Source: Vitrella brassicaformis (Eukaryota; Sar; Vitrellaceae). From it: a stretch of DNA of 64,000 nt. Positions 22,265 to 32,709 of this stretch are shown here, in pieces. The notes beneath the pieces are model-generated. The model saw only the letters and a list, made by a program, of their open reading frames with translations. It was not told where the DNA came from and searched no databases. The stretch spans positions 237,405 to 301,404 of the forward strand of contig CDMY01000385.1 of the NCBI GenBank assembly GCA_001179505.1, in the 5' to 3' direction. The position numbers and the translations under genes are program-made. Each line of letters opens with the position of its first letter. Within the stretch, counting starts at the first letter, position 1.

Positions 22265-23677
22265 CTAGTCGAGCCATCCAGCCAGATGCTCCTCGCTCTC
22301 CCTCTGCCGCTTGGTGCCCCTTCCCTGGGCTGCACACACGTCAGCTGCATCCAGCTCCATCCTCGCGGCTCTCACAAAGCCGAAGAACTGGTCCCTAGCA
22401 GCAACATCAGCAGCAGCAGCAGCACCAGCAGCAGAGGTGCTATCGTCGTCAGCCCAGCCGCCTCTTTCCTCTCCATCAGGAGAGGCCGTCGATGTGGGCG
22501 AGAGGTCCAGGGCGTCAGTGCTCGAAGGATCTTGGCTCGAAGACCCCTCCGCTAAGGGCAGAAGGAGGCGGGTGCGTGGGGGCATCGCTGCCGGCGCAGC
22601 AGGAAAGTTTCTCCGTTGAGATTGAGGGAGGGCAAACGCCCACACAAAGATAGCAAGCCACACAAGAAGCGCCTCAATGGCCACATGAAGGGCGGAGGAT
22701 AGAGGGATCGTTGCTGCGGTAGGTGGCTCGCCGAGAAGGCAAAGTACTTGGGTGCTGACGCGCACCGTCGAAAAGCCCAAGCTGCAGACGAGGGCGAAAG
22801 GCAAAGAGATCTCCCGACAGAACGGCACAACGGCCAACAGAGAAAAGCCGAAAGTGAGCCTCGCTAGCGTCTCTCTCAGTGGCTGCAGGTGCCCCTCAAA
22901 GCGACACGTCGACGAGGTATCAGAGGAAAGCGATGAGTTCCCAGCGGCTGCAGGGGCACCAGTGCCATTGGAGAGAGAGGCAGATCCTTGTTGATGCGAT
23001 GAATGCGATGAAGAAGACGCGTTGGGTGAGGAGGGAAGAACAGACGGGGAACGTTGAGATGGCAGCCCACGCTGGCGGAACAGCAGGATCGTTGTGAGGA
23101 GGGACATGACGATTGGAAGAGGACGGATGGGCGTGCCGACCAGCTCCAACATGCCGATGCGCCTCTCGCCGACCAGCAGGGCTGCAGGGAGGAAGCCAGG
23201 CCGACCTCCTGGGGCGCTTTCACCACTAAGAGCCTCGCTTGCAATGGCCAATGATGGATGCGAAGAGGGTGGGAGATCTGGGCCCGAGAGCGAGGTCGGT
23301 GTGGATGAGGCCGCCTGGCGGTGGGAACGTTGGGAGCGTTGCGTCGCAAGAGCCTCCTACCGCATCATGGTGGTGCTGGTGTGATGGTTGAGATGAGAGA
23401 TCTGATGCAGCAGCTCGGGAGGTAGATCCAGGGCGGCCTTGCCGAGGAAGCGTTGTTGGTCAGCGCCCTCCACGCTTGCCGCGAGCAATGGAATGCTCTT
23501 CTCTACTGCAGTGGTCCAAATGCCGTGCGCGAGAGAAATGGCCAAAAAAGGAGCGATGAGGATCGTAAATCCACAACGATCCTCGCCGCGTAGGGAGCGG
23601 GGCGATGATGATGCGACGCATTTGCAGCAGCTTTGCCGCAGCTTGCCGCTATGGCCGTACATCAGCACCATCTCCAT
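22265..23677 (-). CDS. Multi-pass membrane protein, unrecognised
   Basis: Two exons (23361-23677 and 22265-23225) close in frame to 425 residues. Hydrophobic segments lie near 36-54 (GFTILIAPFLAISLAHGIW), 117-155 (including PLPIVMSLLTTILLF), and two more in the second half (LTFGFSLLAVVPF, ALLVWLAIFVWAFAL). A Ser-rich loop separates the halves, and the C-terminus is soluble, Ala-rich then basic. The intron donor is GTAGGA, so reading through it meets TAG at once; splicing to the acceptor at 23226 restores frame. The start ATG (23677) lies inside the homing-endonuclease-like ORF on the other strand. I do not recognise the family. Confidence 0.6.
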
Positions 23678-24805
23678 TCCGCATCTCAGGACCACCCTTC
23701 CGCTTCCTGTCCACACTCGCCGCCAAGCCCCTCCTCCGCTATCGCGAGGCTGCTGGATGCCTGTCGCTGGTCAATCAGGACAGGCGGCCCCTGACCACCC
23801 CTCAAATCGTCGGCCTCATCGATGGAGAGGGATGCTTCACGTTGTACCGGGTTCGCAAGGGCCTCTACCCAGATTTCAGACTTGCAATGAACATGAAGGA
23901 CCTGTGCCTTCTGGAGCGTCTGCAGAAGTCCCTGGGTGCGGGGCACCTCTACCCGCATATGCAGAACAACCTTATTGGCTACGAAGTTCGACTGAAAGAG
24001 CAATGTCGCCGGCTGGTTGAGGTGTGTGACGCCTTCCCGCCGCTGACGGTAAAGGGCTCTGACTACGCGAGATGGAGGGAGATAGTGCTCATCCAGCAGG
24101 AGAAGGGGACGGTCGCAAGTCGCAATGAGTGCCTTGCCATTGCTGAGAAGATGAATCGTGGCCGCCCGCATGGTGCTTCGACTGGCCTGGAGCTCTTCCA
24201 CGACAGCAGCAGCATCAGGGAGGATGAGGTTCTGCAGTGGCTGTCGGGCTTCATCGCTGGAGAGGGCTGCTTTTTTTCCGAGCGTAAAGTACTAGACACA
24301 GTTGTCGGGTTCGCGCTGGAGCAGCATGCAGCAAAGTGCGAGACTGATATACTTCCTTCGGGACTTTTTCGACATCGGCCGAATAAGTCAGCACCAAAAC
24401 ATGGCTCGTTGGGCGGTTGATCGGCGAGATGACAAGCGAAGACTGATCTCCCTCTTGTCCCGCTGGCCTCCTTTTGGCTGCAAGCTGGTGGACTTCATCC
24501 ACTGGCGCAGCTTCATTGAGGACAGTGACGAAGCCATGAAGATGCACTGCAGCAGGTGGAGACAGCATTTTGATTGGGAGCTGTATGACCCAGCTGAGTC
24601 CCACCTGGCCTGGTACACGTGCAAGTATACCCACTTTCGATCAGATGTGCAGAGAGACAAACTCAGTACCTGGCGGAGGGGCGGAAGCGAATCAGGGAGG
24701 AACGCAAGAGAGATATGCATGATGCGGATGGACCACAGGGCACTGAATGAAGATGTGTGTAGTGCTGGTCAATCAGATGACATTTGCACAAGCTCAATTA
24801 ATTGA
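23605..24805 (+). pseudogene. Nuclear LAGLIDADG homing endonuclease-like gene, frame broken
   Basis: The frame from 23605 has an Arg/Ser/Ala-rich leader of about 45 residues resembling a mitochondrial presequence, then PQIVGLIDGEGCF (first LAGLIDADG motif, acidic residues D and E kept). A full first domain follows, with LLERLQKSLGAGHLYP and AFPPLTVKG, and then WLSGFIAGEGCFF (second motif). After GFALEQHAAKCE, near 24342, the homologous continuation (LIYFLRDFFDIGRIS, LISLLSRWPPFGCKLVDF) is in another frame and ends at 24805. A one-base indel explains this. A 43-nt intron would also shift the frame but would delete the conserved strand. It is a double-motif protein of the mobile-intron type; whether it still functions is unknown. 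Confidence 0.7.
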
Positions 24806-24939
24806 TTTCATTCATCTGTCGATGTCCACGCACCCGTCCGTTCATGCATCAGTCCCGCACCTACGCAAGGCAAAAAGCAGCGACCACACCCACACCGACA
24901 CGCACCAACACCAGCCCGCCCCCCAGCCCCACCATTAGT

Positions 24940-27316
24940 CTACTCATCATCCAAATTAATGGCAGTGTCGATGGAGACCCCCCTGCCATCTCTCACAGCA
25001 GGGCGCCGCGGCATACCCACAGGCGGCGGCCCCACAATGGCAGATTCACTGTACTGTGGGTATGCCCCGGATGAGACCTTGGGCCACTGCCACTGCCCCG
25101 CACCACTCAACCCAGCAGCCGCCCCCATCGGCTGCTGGCCAGGCCGCAATGGTCGTACCTCGAACATCGTTTGCCCCGGAAGAGGAGGCCCGAAGGCCGG
25201 CGGACTGTCTGGAGCGATGCCCCGCCCCGCTCCACCCACGCCGCTCCGCGACAGGCCAGACATGGTCCCCTGAGGACCAGCGGCAGCCTGACGTGTGCCT
25301 TCTTGACGTATGATGAGTCGGTCAGTGTCATCAGCCTCCCTCCCGCTCGCTACGGGGTTGAGGAAGGGAGGCACCTCAGGCAGACCCTCATCACCGGGGC
25401 GGAGGGGAGGGGGGCGCCTCGCGGCAGCAGCAGGAGGCGGGGCTTGTTTGGGTGGCGGAATGGGGGCCAAGGGCGGCCAAGCGTGTCTGGGTGGGGGCCC
25501 GCCCTTGGGTGCCGGCGGGGGTCCGCCCTTGGACTTTGGCGGAGGGCCCTTGGGCTTGGCCGCTGGTGGCGTCTTGGCTTTTGGGTGAGCGGGGGGAGCC
25601 TTGACCTTCTGCTGGAGCTTAGGAGGGTTCTTGGCCTGCTTCTTGCCCTTGGCCTGCGCCTTCTGCTTGGCTCGACCCGCACGGCTGTCTGGTGTGGGTG
25701 GACGGCTGCCCTGCCGCTGCTGCTGCTGCTGGTGCTGCTGGTGGCGCGCTTTCTTGGACTTGGGCTGCCCGTGATGCTGCTCGGGCTGGCTCGACTGCTG
25801 CAGCTGCGGGGGATTCTTCGGGCGCCAATGCTGCGAACCCGCCGGTTTCGGGGCAGCAGCACTCGGCCCGGCACTGCACGTACACAGACACACCCAGAGA
25901 TACATACAAACACACGACCATGAGCGTCCCCTGTTTCGCCTCACTTGTGCTGCTGGCCGCCAAGGACAGGCAGGTGGAAAGAGGGTTCCCGTGCGGCCGG
26001 TGTGGGGCTCCTCTTTCGCTTGTTCTTCCTCTTGCCTTTCCTCGGGGAGCCAGGAGGGGGCGGCTCGCCGGGCATGGGACGGCCGGGAGGCTGTACCTTG
26101 GCCGATGGCGGTGGCGGTGGCAGGGGCGCCAACACGGGTGGCGGCCTCCACTGGTTCGGAGGGGCTGGGGGCCTGGGTTGGGGGACGACGGGTGGTGCTC
26201 GGACCTCTGTGGGATGGCGAGGCTTGGGCGTGTGTCTAGCCGCAGGTGAAGCAGCTTTAGCGGCAGCAGGTGGCGGCTCGACAGCCGGCGGCCGCTCCCC
26301 AGACCTCCTCACCTCCAGTGGAGGGAAGAGACTTGGGAGTGAGGGGAGAGACTTGAAGTGCTCCTCGAGGCACCGCTGCTCGGGGCTGATGGTGTAATCG
26401 AGTGTCTCGTCCTGGCAGGCCACCTCCGTATCAGTGCGCACTTGGGCTGGATGGGGGTATCTGAGCAATGTCTGCTTGACCGCATGAGGAAGCAGATTGC
26501 GCCGCTGGAGTGCCGTGTACAGCCCGTGGGTCCTCTCGTAATGATCCACGGACACTTGGCACCGCTCGCGGATGGTTGGGCCGTCGACCATGGCCGTGTC
26601 ACAGGGCGGCGCTGAATGAGAGCGGTAGTCCTTGATGGCCTCCTTGACCGCCGGCTGATGGGCGAGATGGACGAGAAGAGAGAGCGCCTTGCGGGACACC
26701 CGGATGCCGCGCTGCTCCCACAGGCCCTTCTCGATGGCCGCCAGAGGGTCAGGCACATCCCCTTGCTGCTGCTGCTGCTGCTGCTGGCCCTCTCCTCGCT
26801 GCTGATCCACGGCCGCGTCGCCGCCCCGGTCCCTGCCGCTCCTCTCCTCCGTGCCGCCTCTAACGACCACCCCCTCCCCCGTGCCCCCCTTCTCCTTCGA
26901 TTTCTCACCCTCTACAACAGCAGCATCCTTGCCACTCTCTGCCACCGGGTCCGCTCGCTGCTGACCACCAGTACCTCCGGCCGCCGCTGCTGCCGGCTCC
27001 ATTCGCCCCTCCTTGACGGCACCAGCAGTGCTACGGTCTGCATCCAACACGGACACACACACGCGAATACAACGAAGTCCTGCACTTGACATGTCTGGCG
27101 GCCCACCTCACCTGGTGATGGTGTCACCCTTGCCGCTCCCGCCATGCCCGCAATAGGTAGAACCCTCTCTCCTGGTCCTGGTGTGTCCGCACCACGAGGC
27201 GATGGCGCCTTGCCTTTGGGCTTGGGTGCGGCCGGGGGCCCCCATCGACTTGCGCCGAGGACTACACCCATGAGACCCCGCCTGGGCTCTTTGCCGACTG
27301 GACGGGAAGGCTGCAT
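24940..27316 (-). CDS. Pro/Gln/Ala-rich disordered protein
   Basis: Three exons (27112-27316, 25945-27037, 24940-25873) close in frame to 743 residues. A single compact region (about residues 160-300) reads as folded, with DPLAAIEKGLWEQRGIRVS, ALSLLVHLAHQPAVKEAI and HYERTHGLYTALQRR; an eight-Gln run precedes it. Everything else is low complexity: PPPPPS and PKGGPPP tracts, the basic KGKRKNKRKRS, and Gln-rich QQHQQQQQRQG. The C-terminal 100 residues are Gly/Pro-rich and end INLDDE. I recognise no family. The KGKRKNKRKR stretch could serve as a nuclear signal. Confidence 0.7.
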
Positions 27317-27490
27317 GCGGGATTGGCAGCGAGGACCAAAACCGGCAGATTCCGCCGTATCCTCAGTGACACCACCTGGCCTTCATCCTCTATGTCTGTG
27401 AGGTGAGATCTTCCGCCTTAAAACAACTTAAAGAGCTGCACCGATGCGCCCTCACGACGAAAGTGTGCGATTTGCCCCGACTGCAAGCTG

Positions 27491-27498
27491 AGCTCGCA
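27491..27498 (-). promoter_or_regulatory. TGCGAGCT octamer
   Basis: Exact copy upstream of the Pro-rich gene, one of a direct pair 17 bp apart. Confidence 0.45.
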
Positions 27499-27507
27499 CT
27501 TGGCAAG

Positions 27508-27515
27508 AGCTCGCA
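27508..27515 (-). promoter_or_regulatory. TGCGAGCT octamer
   Basis: Second copy of the direct pair upstream of the Pro-rich gene. Confidence 0.45.
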
Positions 27516-27687
27516 CAAGGAGGAGAAAATGCTTCCCCACACATCAAGACGAGAGACCGGCATGGTAACGTCGTCACCTGGCTCCTATCCTCTTTCCATC
27601 GATACCTCGCGGCCCTCGTCCAGCCAGCGACGCTCCTCTCCATGCCACAGATCTGCCCATCTCGAGAGGCTCCCCACCCTCCCCCTG

Positions 27688-29696
27688 ATGCTACTGCTCC
27701 TCCTGCTGAGGCTGGACCCTTCCCTAAGTGCCGCATCCAAGATGCCCGCGAGGCCGATGTCCCACCAAGAAGCATTCTTTCTTTCACCCCCTCACGCAAG
27801 CAGGGCATCGTTGCCGCTGCCAGGCCGTCTAGCTATGAGGAGGTTCAGCGGCGATGTGGCGGGTGATGGTGTGAGGACGAGGGTGGCGGCTGGGCCGCTT
27901 GAGAAAGAGTCGTCAGCAGCTGAGGCGAGCAGCGGCGACGTGGACACATCGCGGAGGAAAGGGGGGCTGTTTGGCGGTCTGTCGTGGCAGTCGGTGTTGC
28001 AGAGTGCGATGCTGCTCATGGTGCCGCTGGCGCTGCCCTTCTGCGCTGCCCCCACGATGCCGGCCTTCGCCACCGATCCCGTCAAAGTGGGAACCTGTCT
28101 GCTGCAAAAGTGCAACCTGCAGGTGGGAGGGGAGGGGAGAAGATGGTGTGCTTGCCTGGAAAGGATCTGTCTGTGTGTGGCTGTGTGGATGCTTGCATTA
28201 ATGCAGTTGGCTCAGTGTTTGCTGAACCCCCGGTGTGCGGCTGACATCGTCTGTCTAAACCTCTGCAACAACAAGCCTGACGAGGCAGAGTGCCAGGTAG
28301 ACACACACACACACGGTGCGCATCGACGAGGTCGGATGGCACAAGTTGTGCCTGTCTGTCTGTCTGTCAGGTGAAGTGCGGTAATTTGTTTGAGAACGAG
28401 GTGGTGGGCAAGTTCAACGCTTGTGCGGTGAGCGACAAGAAGTGCGTGGACCAGAAGATGGACGACGGCAGCTACCCCGACATCCCCTATGAGGCCTTCA
28501 AACACGACTTCGACACCGACCTGTTCAAGGGCAGGTGGTACATCTCCGCGGGACTCAACCCCATCTTCGACATATTCGACTGCCAGGTACGCTGTCTCTC
28601 TCACACACACACACACATCCATCCATCCTCTCTCTGTTGCTGTCCTCTGTCTGTCAGGTTCATTTCTTTGACGCGCCTAGCCCCGGGCGCATCTACGGGA
28701 AGCTCTACTGGCGCATCACGGAGCCCGACGGTGAGTTCTTCACTCGCGACACGGTGCAGCGGTTCGTGCAGCAGGAGGACAAGGGGCTGCTGTTCAACCA
28801 CGACAACGAGTACCTGCACTACCAGGATGACTGGTACATCATCGACTACGAGCCTGACGACTTCATTGCCATCTACTACCGGGGGAGGAACGACGCATGG
28901 ATCGGCTATGGAGGGGCCGTGGTCTACTCGAGAGACGCTGCCTTTCCGGAGAGACACAGAGAAAGGTCAGACAGACAGCAACCGTGGGCAGAGGGAGAGA
29001 GAGATCAACAAGGGGGAGGGGCCAAGGTGTTAACAAATGTGTGTGTCCTGGCTGCAGGATAAGTAACGCTTTTTCCAAGGCGGGCGTCGATTTCCAGAAG
29101 TTTGCGCTGACCGACAACTCGTGCAGACCCCTGGTGAGCCGAGCGCAGACAGAGACACCGGGGCGTCAGCCGCCTGTTTGCATCTCTCTCCCTCTGTTTT
29201 TTTATGTGATGTGTGTGACATAAATCAGGACAAGTCTCCGTCCTTCTTGCGTGCTCAGTACGCCAAGAAGCTGCTGCTGAAGGCAGAGCGGAACATCCAG
29301 GAGGAGCTCACTTCTGTCAGAGGGTCAGTGAATGCAGTGGGTAGCTACACACACACACACACACACACATACATCCCTATCCACAGACACACTTATCCCG
29401 CTGTGTCGCTCGTTATGTGTGTCAGCTACGCCGCCAACACGCTGCTGCGTGAGGAGAAGGAGTTCCAGGCTGCCGTAACCAACCTCGAGACACAGATCAA
29501 AGACTATGAGGTCACATCACATCCAGCACACACAAGCGGAGAGGAACGTTTTGACAGCGAATCTAATCTCCATGTGTGCGCGCTGCGTTTGCAGAATCAG
29601 TTTGTGTTCAGCGCTGCGCGCGAGCTCGAGGAGCTGCTGCGGCCCCTGTTTTCCCTTGGAAGGGGCGGCAAGGAGGAGCTGGTCAACAAGCTCTAA
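27688..29696 (+). CDS. VDE: Violaxanthin de-epoxidase
   Basis: Eight exons (27688-28122, 28207-28296, 28371-28586, 28658-28965, 29058-29133, 29229-29323, 29426-29510, 29595-29696) close in frame to 468 residues. The Cys-rich head ([36 protein letters not shown]) precedes the lipocalin core, with [24 protein letters not shown] and [18 protein letters not shown], and then a Glu-rich tail. VDE removes epoxides from violaxanthin in the acidified thylakoid lumen using ascorbate, which enables photoprotective quenching. The leader fits a lumen route: a hydrophobic LLLLLLRL near the start, then SRRK with a second hydrophobic stretch ending AFA before TDPVKVGTC, as in twin-Arg lumen signals. The start could instead be ATG 27529. 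Confidence 0.95.
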
Positions 29697-30826
29697 TCGA
29701 CGGCGCGTGCGTCGGCAGTTTGGGTGGTTTGTGAATGCAGTCTGGCTGCAGTGCAGTTCCAGTGCAGTGGATGCACAGAGAGAGTTTATCATGATGAGAT
29801 ACAGACAGCAATCAATGGTCAGACAGGCTAGCTAGGCTGATGACGACGACTGCCTTCACGTGTGTGTGTGTCCAAGCAGAGGGTTTTTTGGTGCATACGT
29901 CTGTCTGTCTACTGGTACAGTTGTTGCAGCTGATGATGGTGACTGAGGTATCTAGATGGATGAAGACTGACTGCGTTTTGTGCCGATGATGACTGACTGA
30001 CTGAGGTAGCTGAGGGGGTATGTAATGCATTTGACTGACTGACACTGAATCGACTTGCCGCGCGAGTATTTTTCGGCGCGAGGGCTCGGCAGACAACCAA
30101 CCAAGCAACCAACCCAAAGAGCTGACTACTGCCTGAGGGCGGCGTGCGTGCCGTGAGCGTTTTTGCCACACACCTGGACAGACTCCTCGATCATCCCACG
30201 CATATGCGCGCGTCAACAGCTGTTAGTTACGACACTTCAGAACCCTCCAGTCCCATCCATCCATCCATCCATCGTGTTTGCGCCTGTCTAGCTAGACGGC
30301 TCATAAGCTGGCGTGTGGTGGCCGCATGAAAGAGGTGCTTTGACGGGATCAGTTCCGTCACGCACCCCTCACACGACCACCACACGCCAAGCATCACGAG
30401 CCACCACTCGCGAAAACCAAGAGAGTCGATCATTGCAGCCAGCCATCCGTCCCCACATTCATGGACACACCCATCCCGTCTGTGCGCAATGTGCGCACTC
30501 CCTTTTCTTCTCAGCGCTTAAACACTCGTGTGTGTGGGCGTCAGTCAACACACACAGTTAGTGAATGGATAAGTGGAAAACTGGCCGAAAATCACGTGGG
30601 AGGATGTACACATGGGAGGTCGACGGAAAATCCCTCCCACGGACACACACGACACGCAGGGTTAAAAAGCCACCAACACAACATGGATGCCCTCCCTCAT
30701 GGATGTAAAACACTCGATGTATCGATCTGGTGGGAAGCGAAGCTCTCCACTCCACTGCAGTGCAAGATGCAATCAATGCGATGACCACAGTCTCGGCATG
30801 ACGGTCTCTCTCTCTGTCTGAGAGTC
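29697..30826. other. Convergent intergenic region
   Basis: 1,130 bp between the 3' ends of VDE and urate oxidase. It contains GACT and CCAT simple repeats. I see no ORF of coding character, no tRNA-like B box and no octamer. Confidence 0.5.
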
Positions 30827-32536
30827 TCAGAGCCTCGCTCTGGCGCGTGTCACCTCACACTCGATCAGGCCTGATCGATAAGGTGGCAGGGATCCTTGAT
30901 TGCCCTCCCTCCCTGTCTGTGTGCGTGTTTGGTTCACCTGAGGGGTCGTCGGTAGGGTAGAGTATTTCCTGCTGGTTGGTGAGTCCGAATCGGCCGATGT
31001 CGAAGGGGAAGTGGTGGATGTTGGGCAGCACCAACTTGACCGACTGAACCGATGGACACACTGACATACACGCGCACACATACAGCGGCAGAAACCAGCC
31101 CTGTGTGGACAGTCCGCGAGGTGGCTTTCTCTGTCGTGCCGCACCCTCCATTGCGCGCAGGCCCATCTTGTACATGGTCTCCTGCACCTGCACACACAAA
31201 CACACACACCACACAGACGCCGCAGCAATGTGACCAAGCGTCTGCGCACGTGCCCGTTTCTTTCCTCACCGAGGGGCTGTATTCGCCACCCTCGGGCGGA
31301 CCTGGCCGGACAAGACAAAAGAAAGACAGACACGTCAGATGAGGTGGCAGCGAATGCATGGAAGAAAGGCGGTGTTCTCTCGGTGTCTTGCCGTACCAGC
31401 AAAGACCTCCATCATGCTGTCACGGATCTCTGTCAAGCACAGACAGACAGACAGACAGACATTCAGACGGCTGGTGATTGGGTGCTCATGCGGCCCCCAG
31501 TAAGGGTCCTTACTGTCGTGCAGCAGGTGGAACTGCCCCTCGGGGAGGGGCGCACCGTACGTCCACTTAGCGTCGACCTTGGTGCAGAAAATCCGATCCC
31601 TTCACAAACAAACAAACAACCAACACGTGTCCTACATGCTGGATGCCTCTATATTGTGGGAGGTGGGCGGCTACTTGGCGGGTGGCAGTGTGGTGTATTC
31701 GTCGACGATGTAGCCCTCGAATCCCGACTGTGTGGTCTTCATGAGCTTCAAATCCTCAATGCCTGACGTCACGGAGTAGGGGCCCGACCGACTGCCCACA
31801 CACGTCGCCACCCTCTTCTCAGGCCCGGTGGCGCTGAACACGTGCTCGTGCGGCTTGCCAGACACAGCTGCGAGCGAGAGCGGTGGGTGCACACCCACAC
31901 ACAGATGTGTGAGCTGTTCACATCGATGTGGCGTGAGCTTACTCAGTCTGTTCCAAAGCTTCTCTGTGAGTGTGACGGTCACACGGTCGATGTGGGAGTG
32001 GCGGCTCAGGAAGTGACGCATCAACGCCAAACCTGACACACACATACAGACAGATGATATGAGGTCGGTGTGGCTGCATGACATGATCCGTGTGGCTGTG
32101 TTATCTATCTGGGCCACCGACCGAAGTCTTCGATGGAGTCGAAGTTGCTCTTCTTGGCGATGACGTATGTGGTGTTCTTGACCGTGTCGGTTGGCACAAT
32201 GCGGCCGTTGTCACCATGCGTGTACGCCTCCAAGAACGAACCTACAACAGGCGGCAAGAGAGGAACGACACTCCACAGACACGTCCAGGCCCTTCCCTTG
32301 TCAGCGCGGGCGTGTGCGCATCTACCCACCCTCGAGCAGGGTCTCGACTTCCACCTCCATCAGTTCGTGCCACGGCCCTGCCCCAGCCGACTTGGGTGGC
32401 GTCTTGCGCACGCGCACCACGCGCACCTTGGTCTTGCCGTAACGACCATTGACCCTGCAGTACACCAACCGACACACCAGACCACACCACTGCAGATGCA
32501 CTGGGGCAGTGACACTGATCTGGCTCACTCAGCCAT
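30827..32536 (-). CDS. UOX: Urate oxidase (uricase), peroxisomal
   Basis: Eleven exons (32529-32536, 32330-32454, 32122-32241, 31943-32032, 31675-31867, 31514-31599, 31397-31429, 31270-31301, 31145-31187, 30938-31060, 30827-30870) close in frame to 298 residues, the family length. Signatures are GRYGKTKVRVVRV, LEAYTHGDN, TDTVKNTTYVIAKK, then YSPSVQETMYKMG and LVLPNIHHFPFDIGRFGL near the end. The enzyme oxidises urate toward allantoin, producing H2O2. The C-terminal ARL fits the PTS1 consensus, so peroxisomal import is likely. Exon 1 is only 8 nt, carrying ATG GCT GA. The acceptor before VCPSVQSVKL was chosen because phase and homology agree. Confidence 0.93.
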
Positions 32537-32709
32537 GATGTAGCAGCAGCGGAAATGGAAGATCTCACTCACGCCAAGCCTCTACAGGCTCTCGGCCACC
32601 GTGCGAGCACCAGACTAAGGCCGCAGCAATATCCCTCCTGCGAGCTCGAGGCTCGCAGATCTCAACCGTTTGGTAGCACCACAAGAATTCACAATATGCC
32701 CTACGCACA
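32537..32709. promoter_or_regulatory. Divergent promoter interval, uricase / ferlin
   Basis: 173 bp with one octamer (32639-32646) on the ferlin strand, 64 bp before its ATG. A seven-of-eight reverse copy follows at once. Confidence 0.55.
32639..32646 (+). promoter_or_regulatory. TGCGAGCT octamer
   Basis: Exact copy 64 bp before the ferlin ATG. Confidence 0.55.

Larger units (their letters stand above)
27317..27687. promoter_or_regulatory. Divergent interval, Pro-rich gene / VDE
   Basis: About 370 bp with two exact octamers in direct orientation (27491-27498 and 27508-27515), both on the leftward sense strand, 175 and 192 bp before the Pro-rich gene ATG. Confidence 0.5.

Noticed and set aside
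23357-23361. An in-frame TAG between the two halves of the multi-pass membrane protein
   Set aside because: It lies inside a GTAGGA donor. Splicing to the acceptor at 23226 keeps frame and removes it.
24286-24328. A 43-nt intron that would repair the homing-endonuclease frame
   Set aside because: The phase fits, but the intron would delete GFALEQH, a conserved strand of the fold, and the size is below other introns here.
29697-30826. Possible tRNA or small RNA gene in the long gap after VDE
   Set aside because: I found no paired A and B boxes and no cloverleaf by eye. A tRNAscan or Infernal run would settle it.
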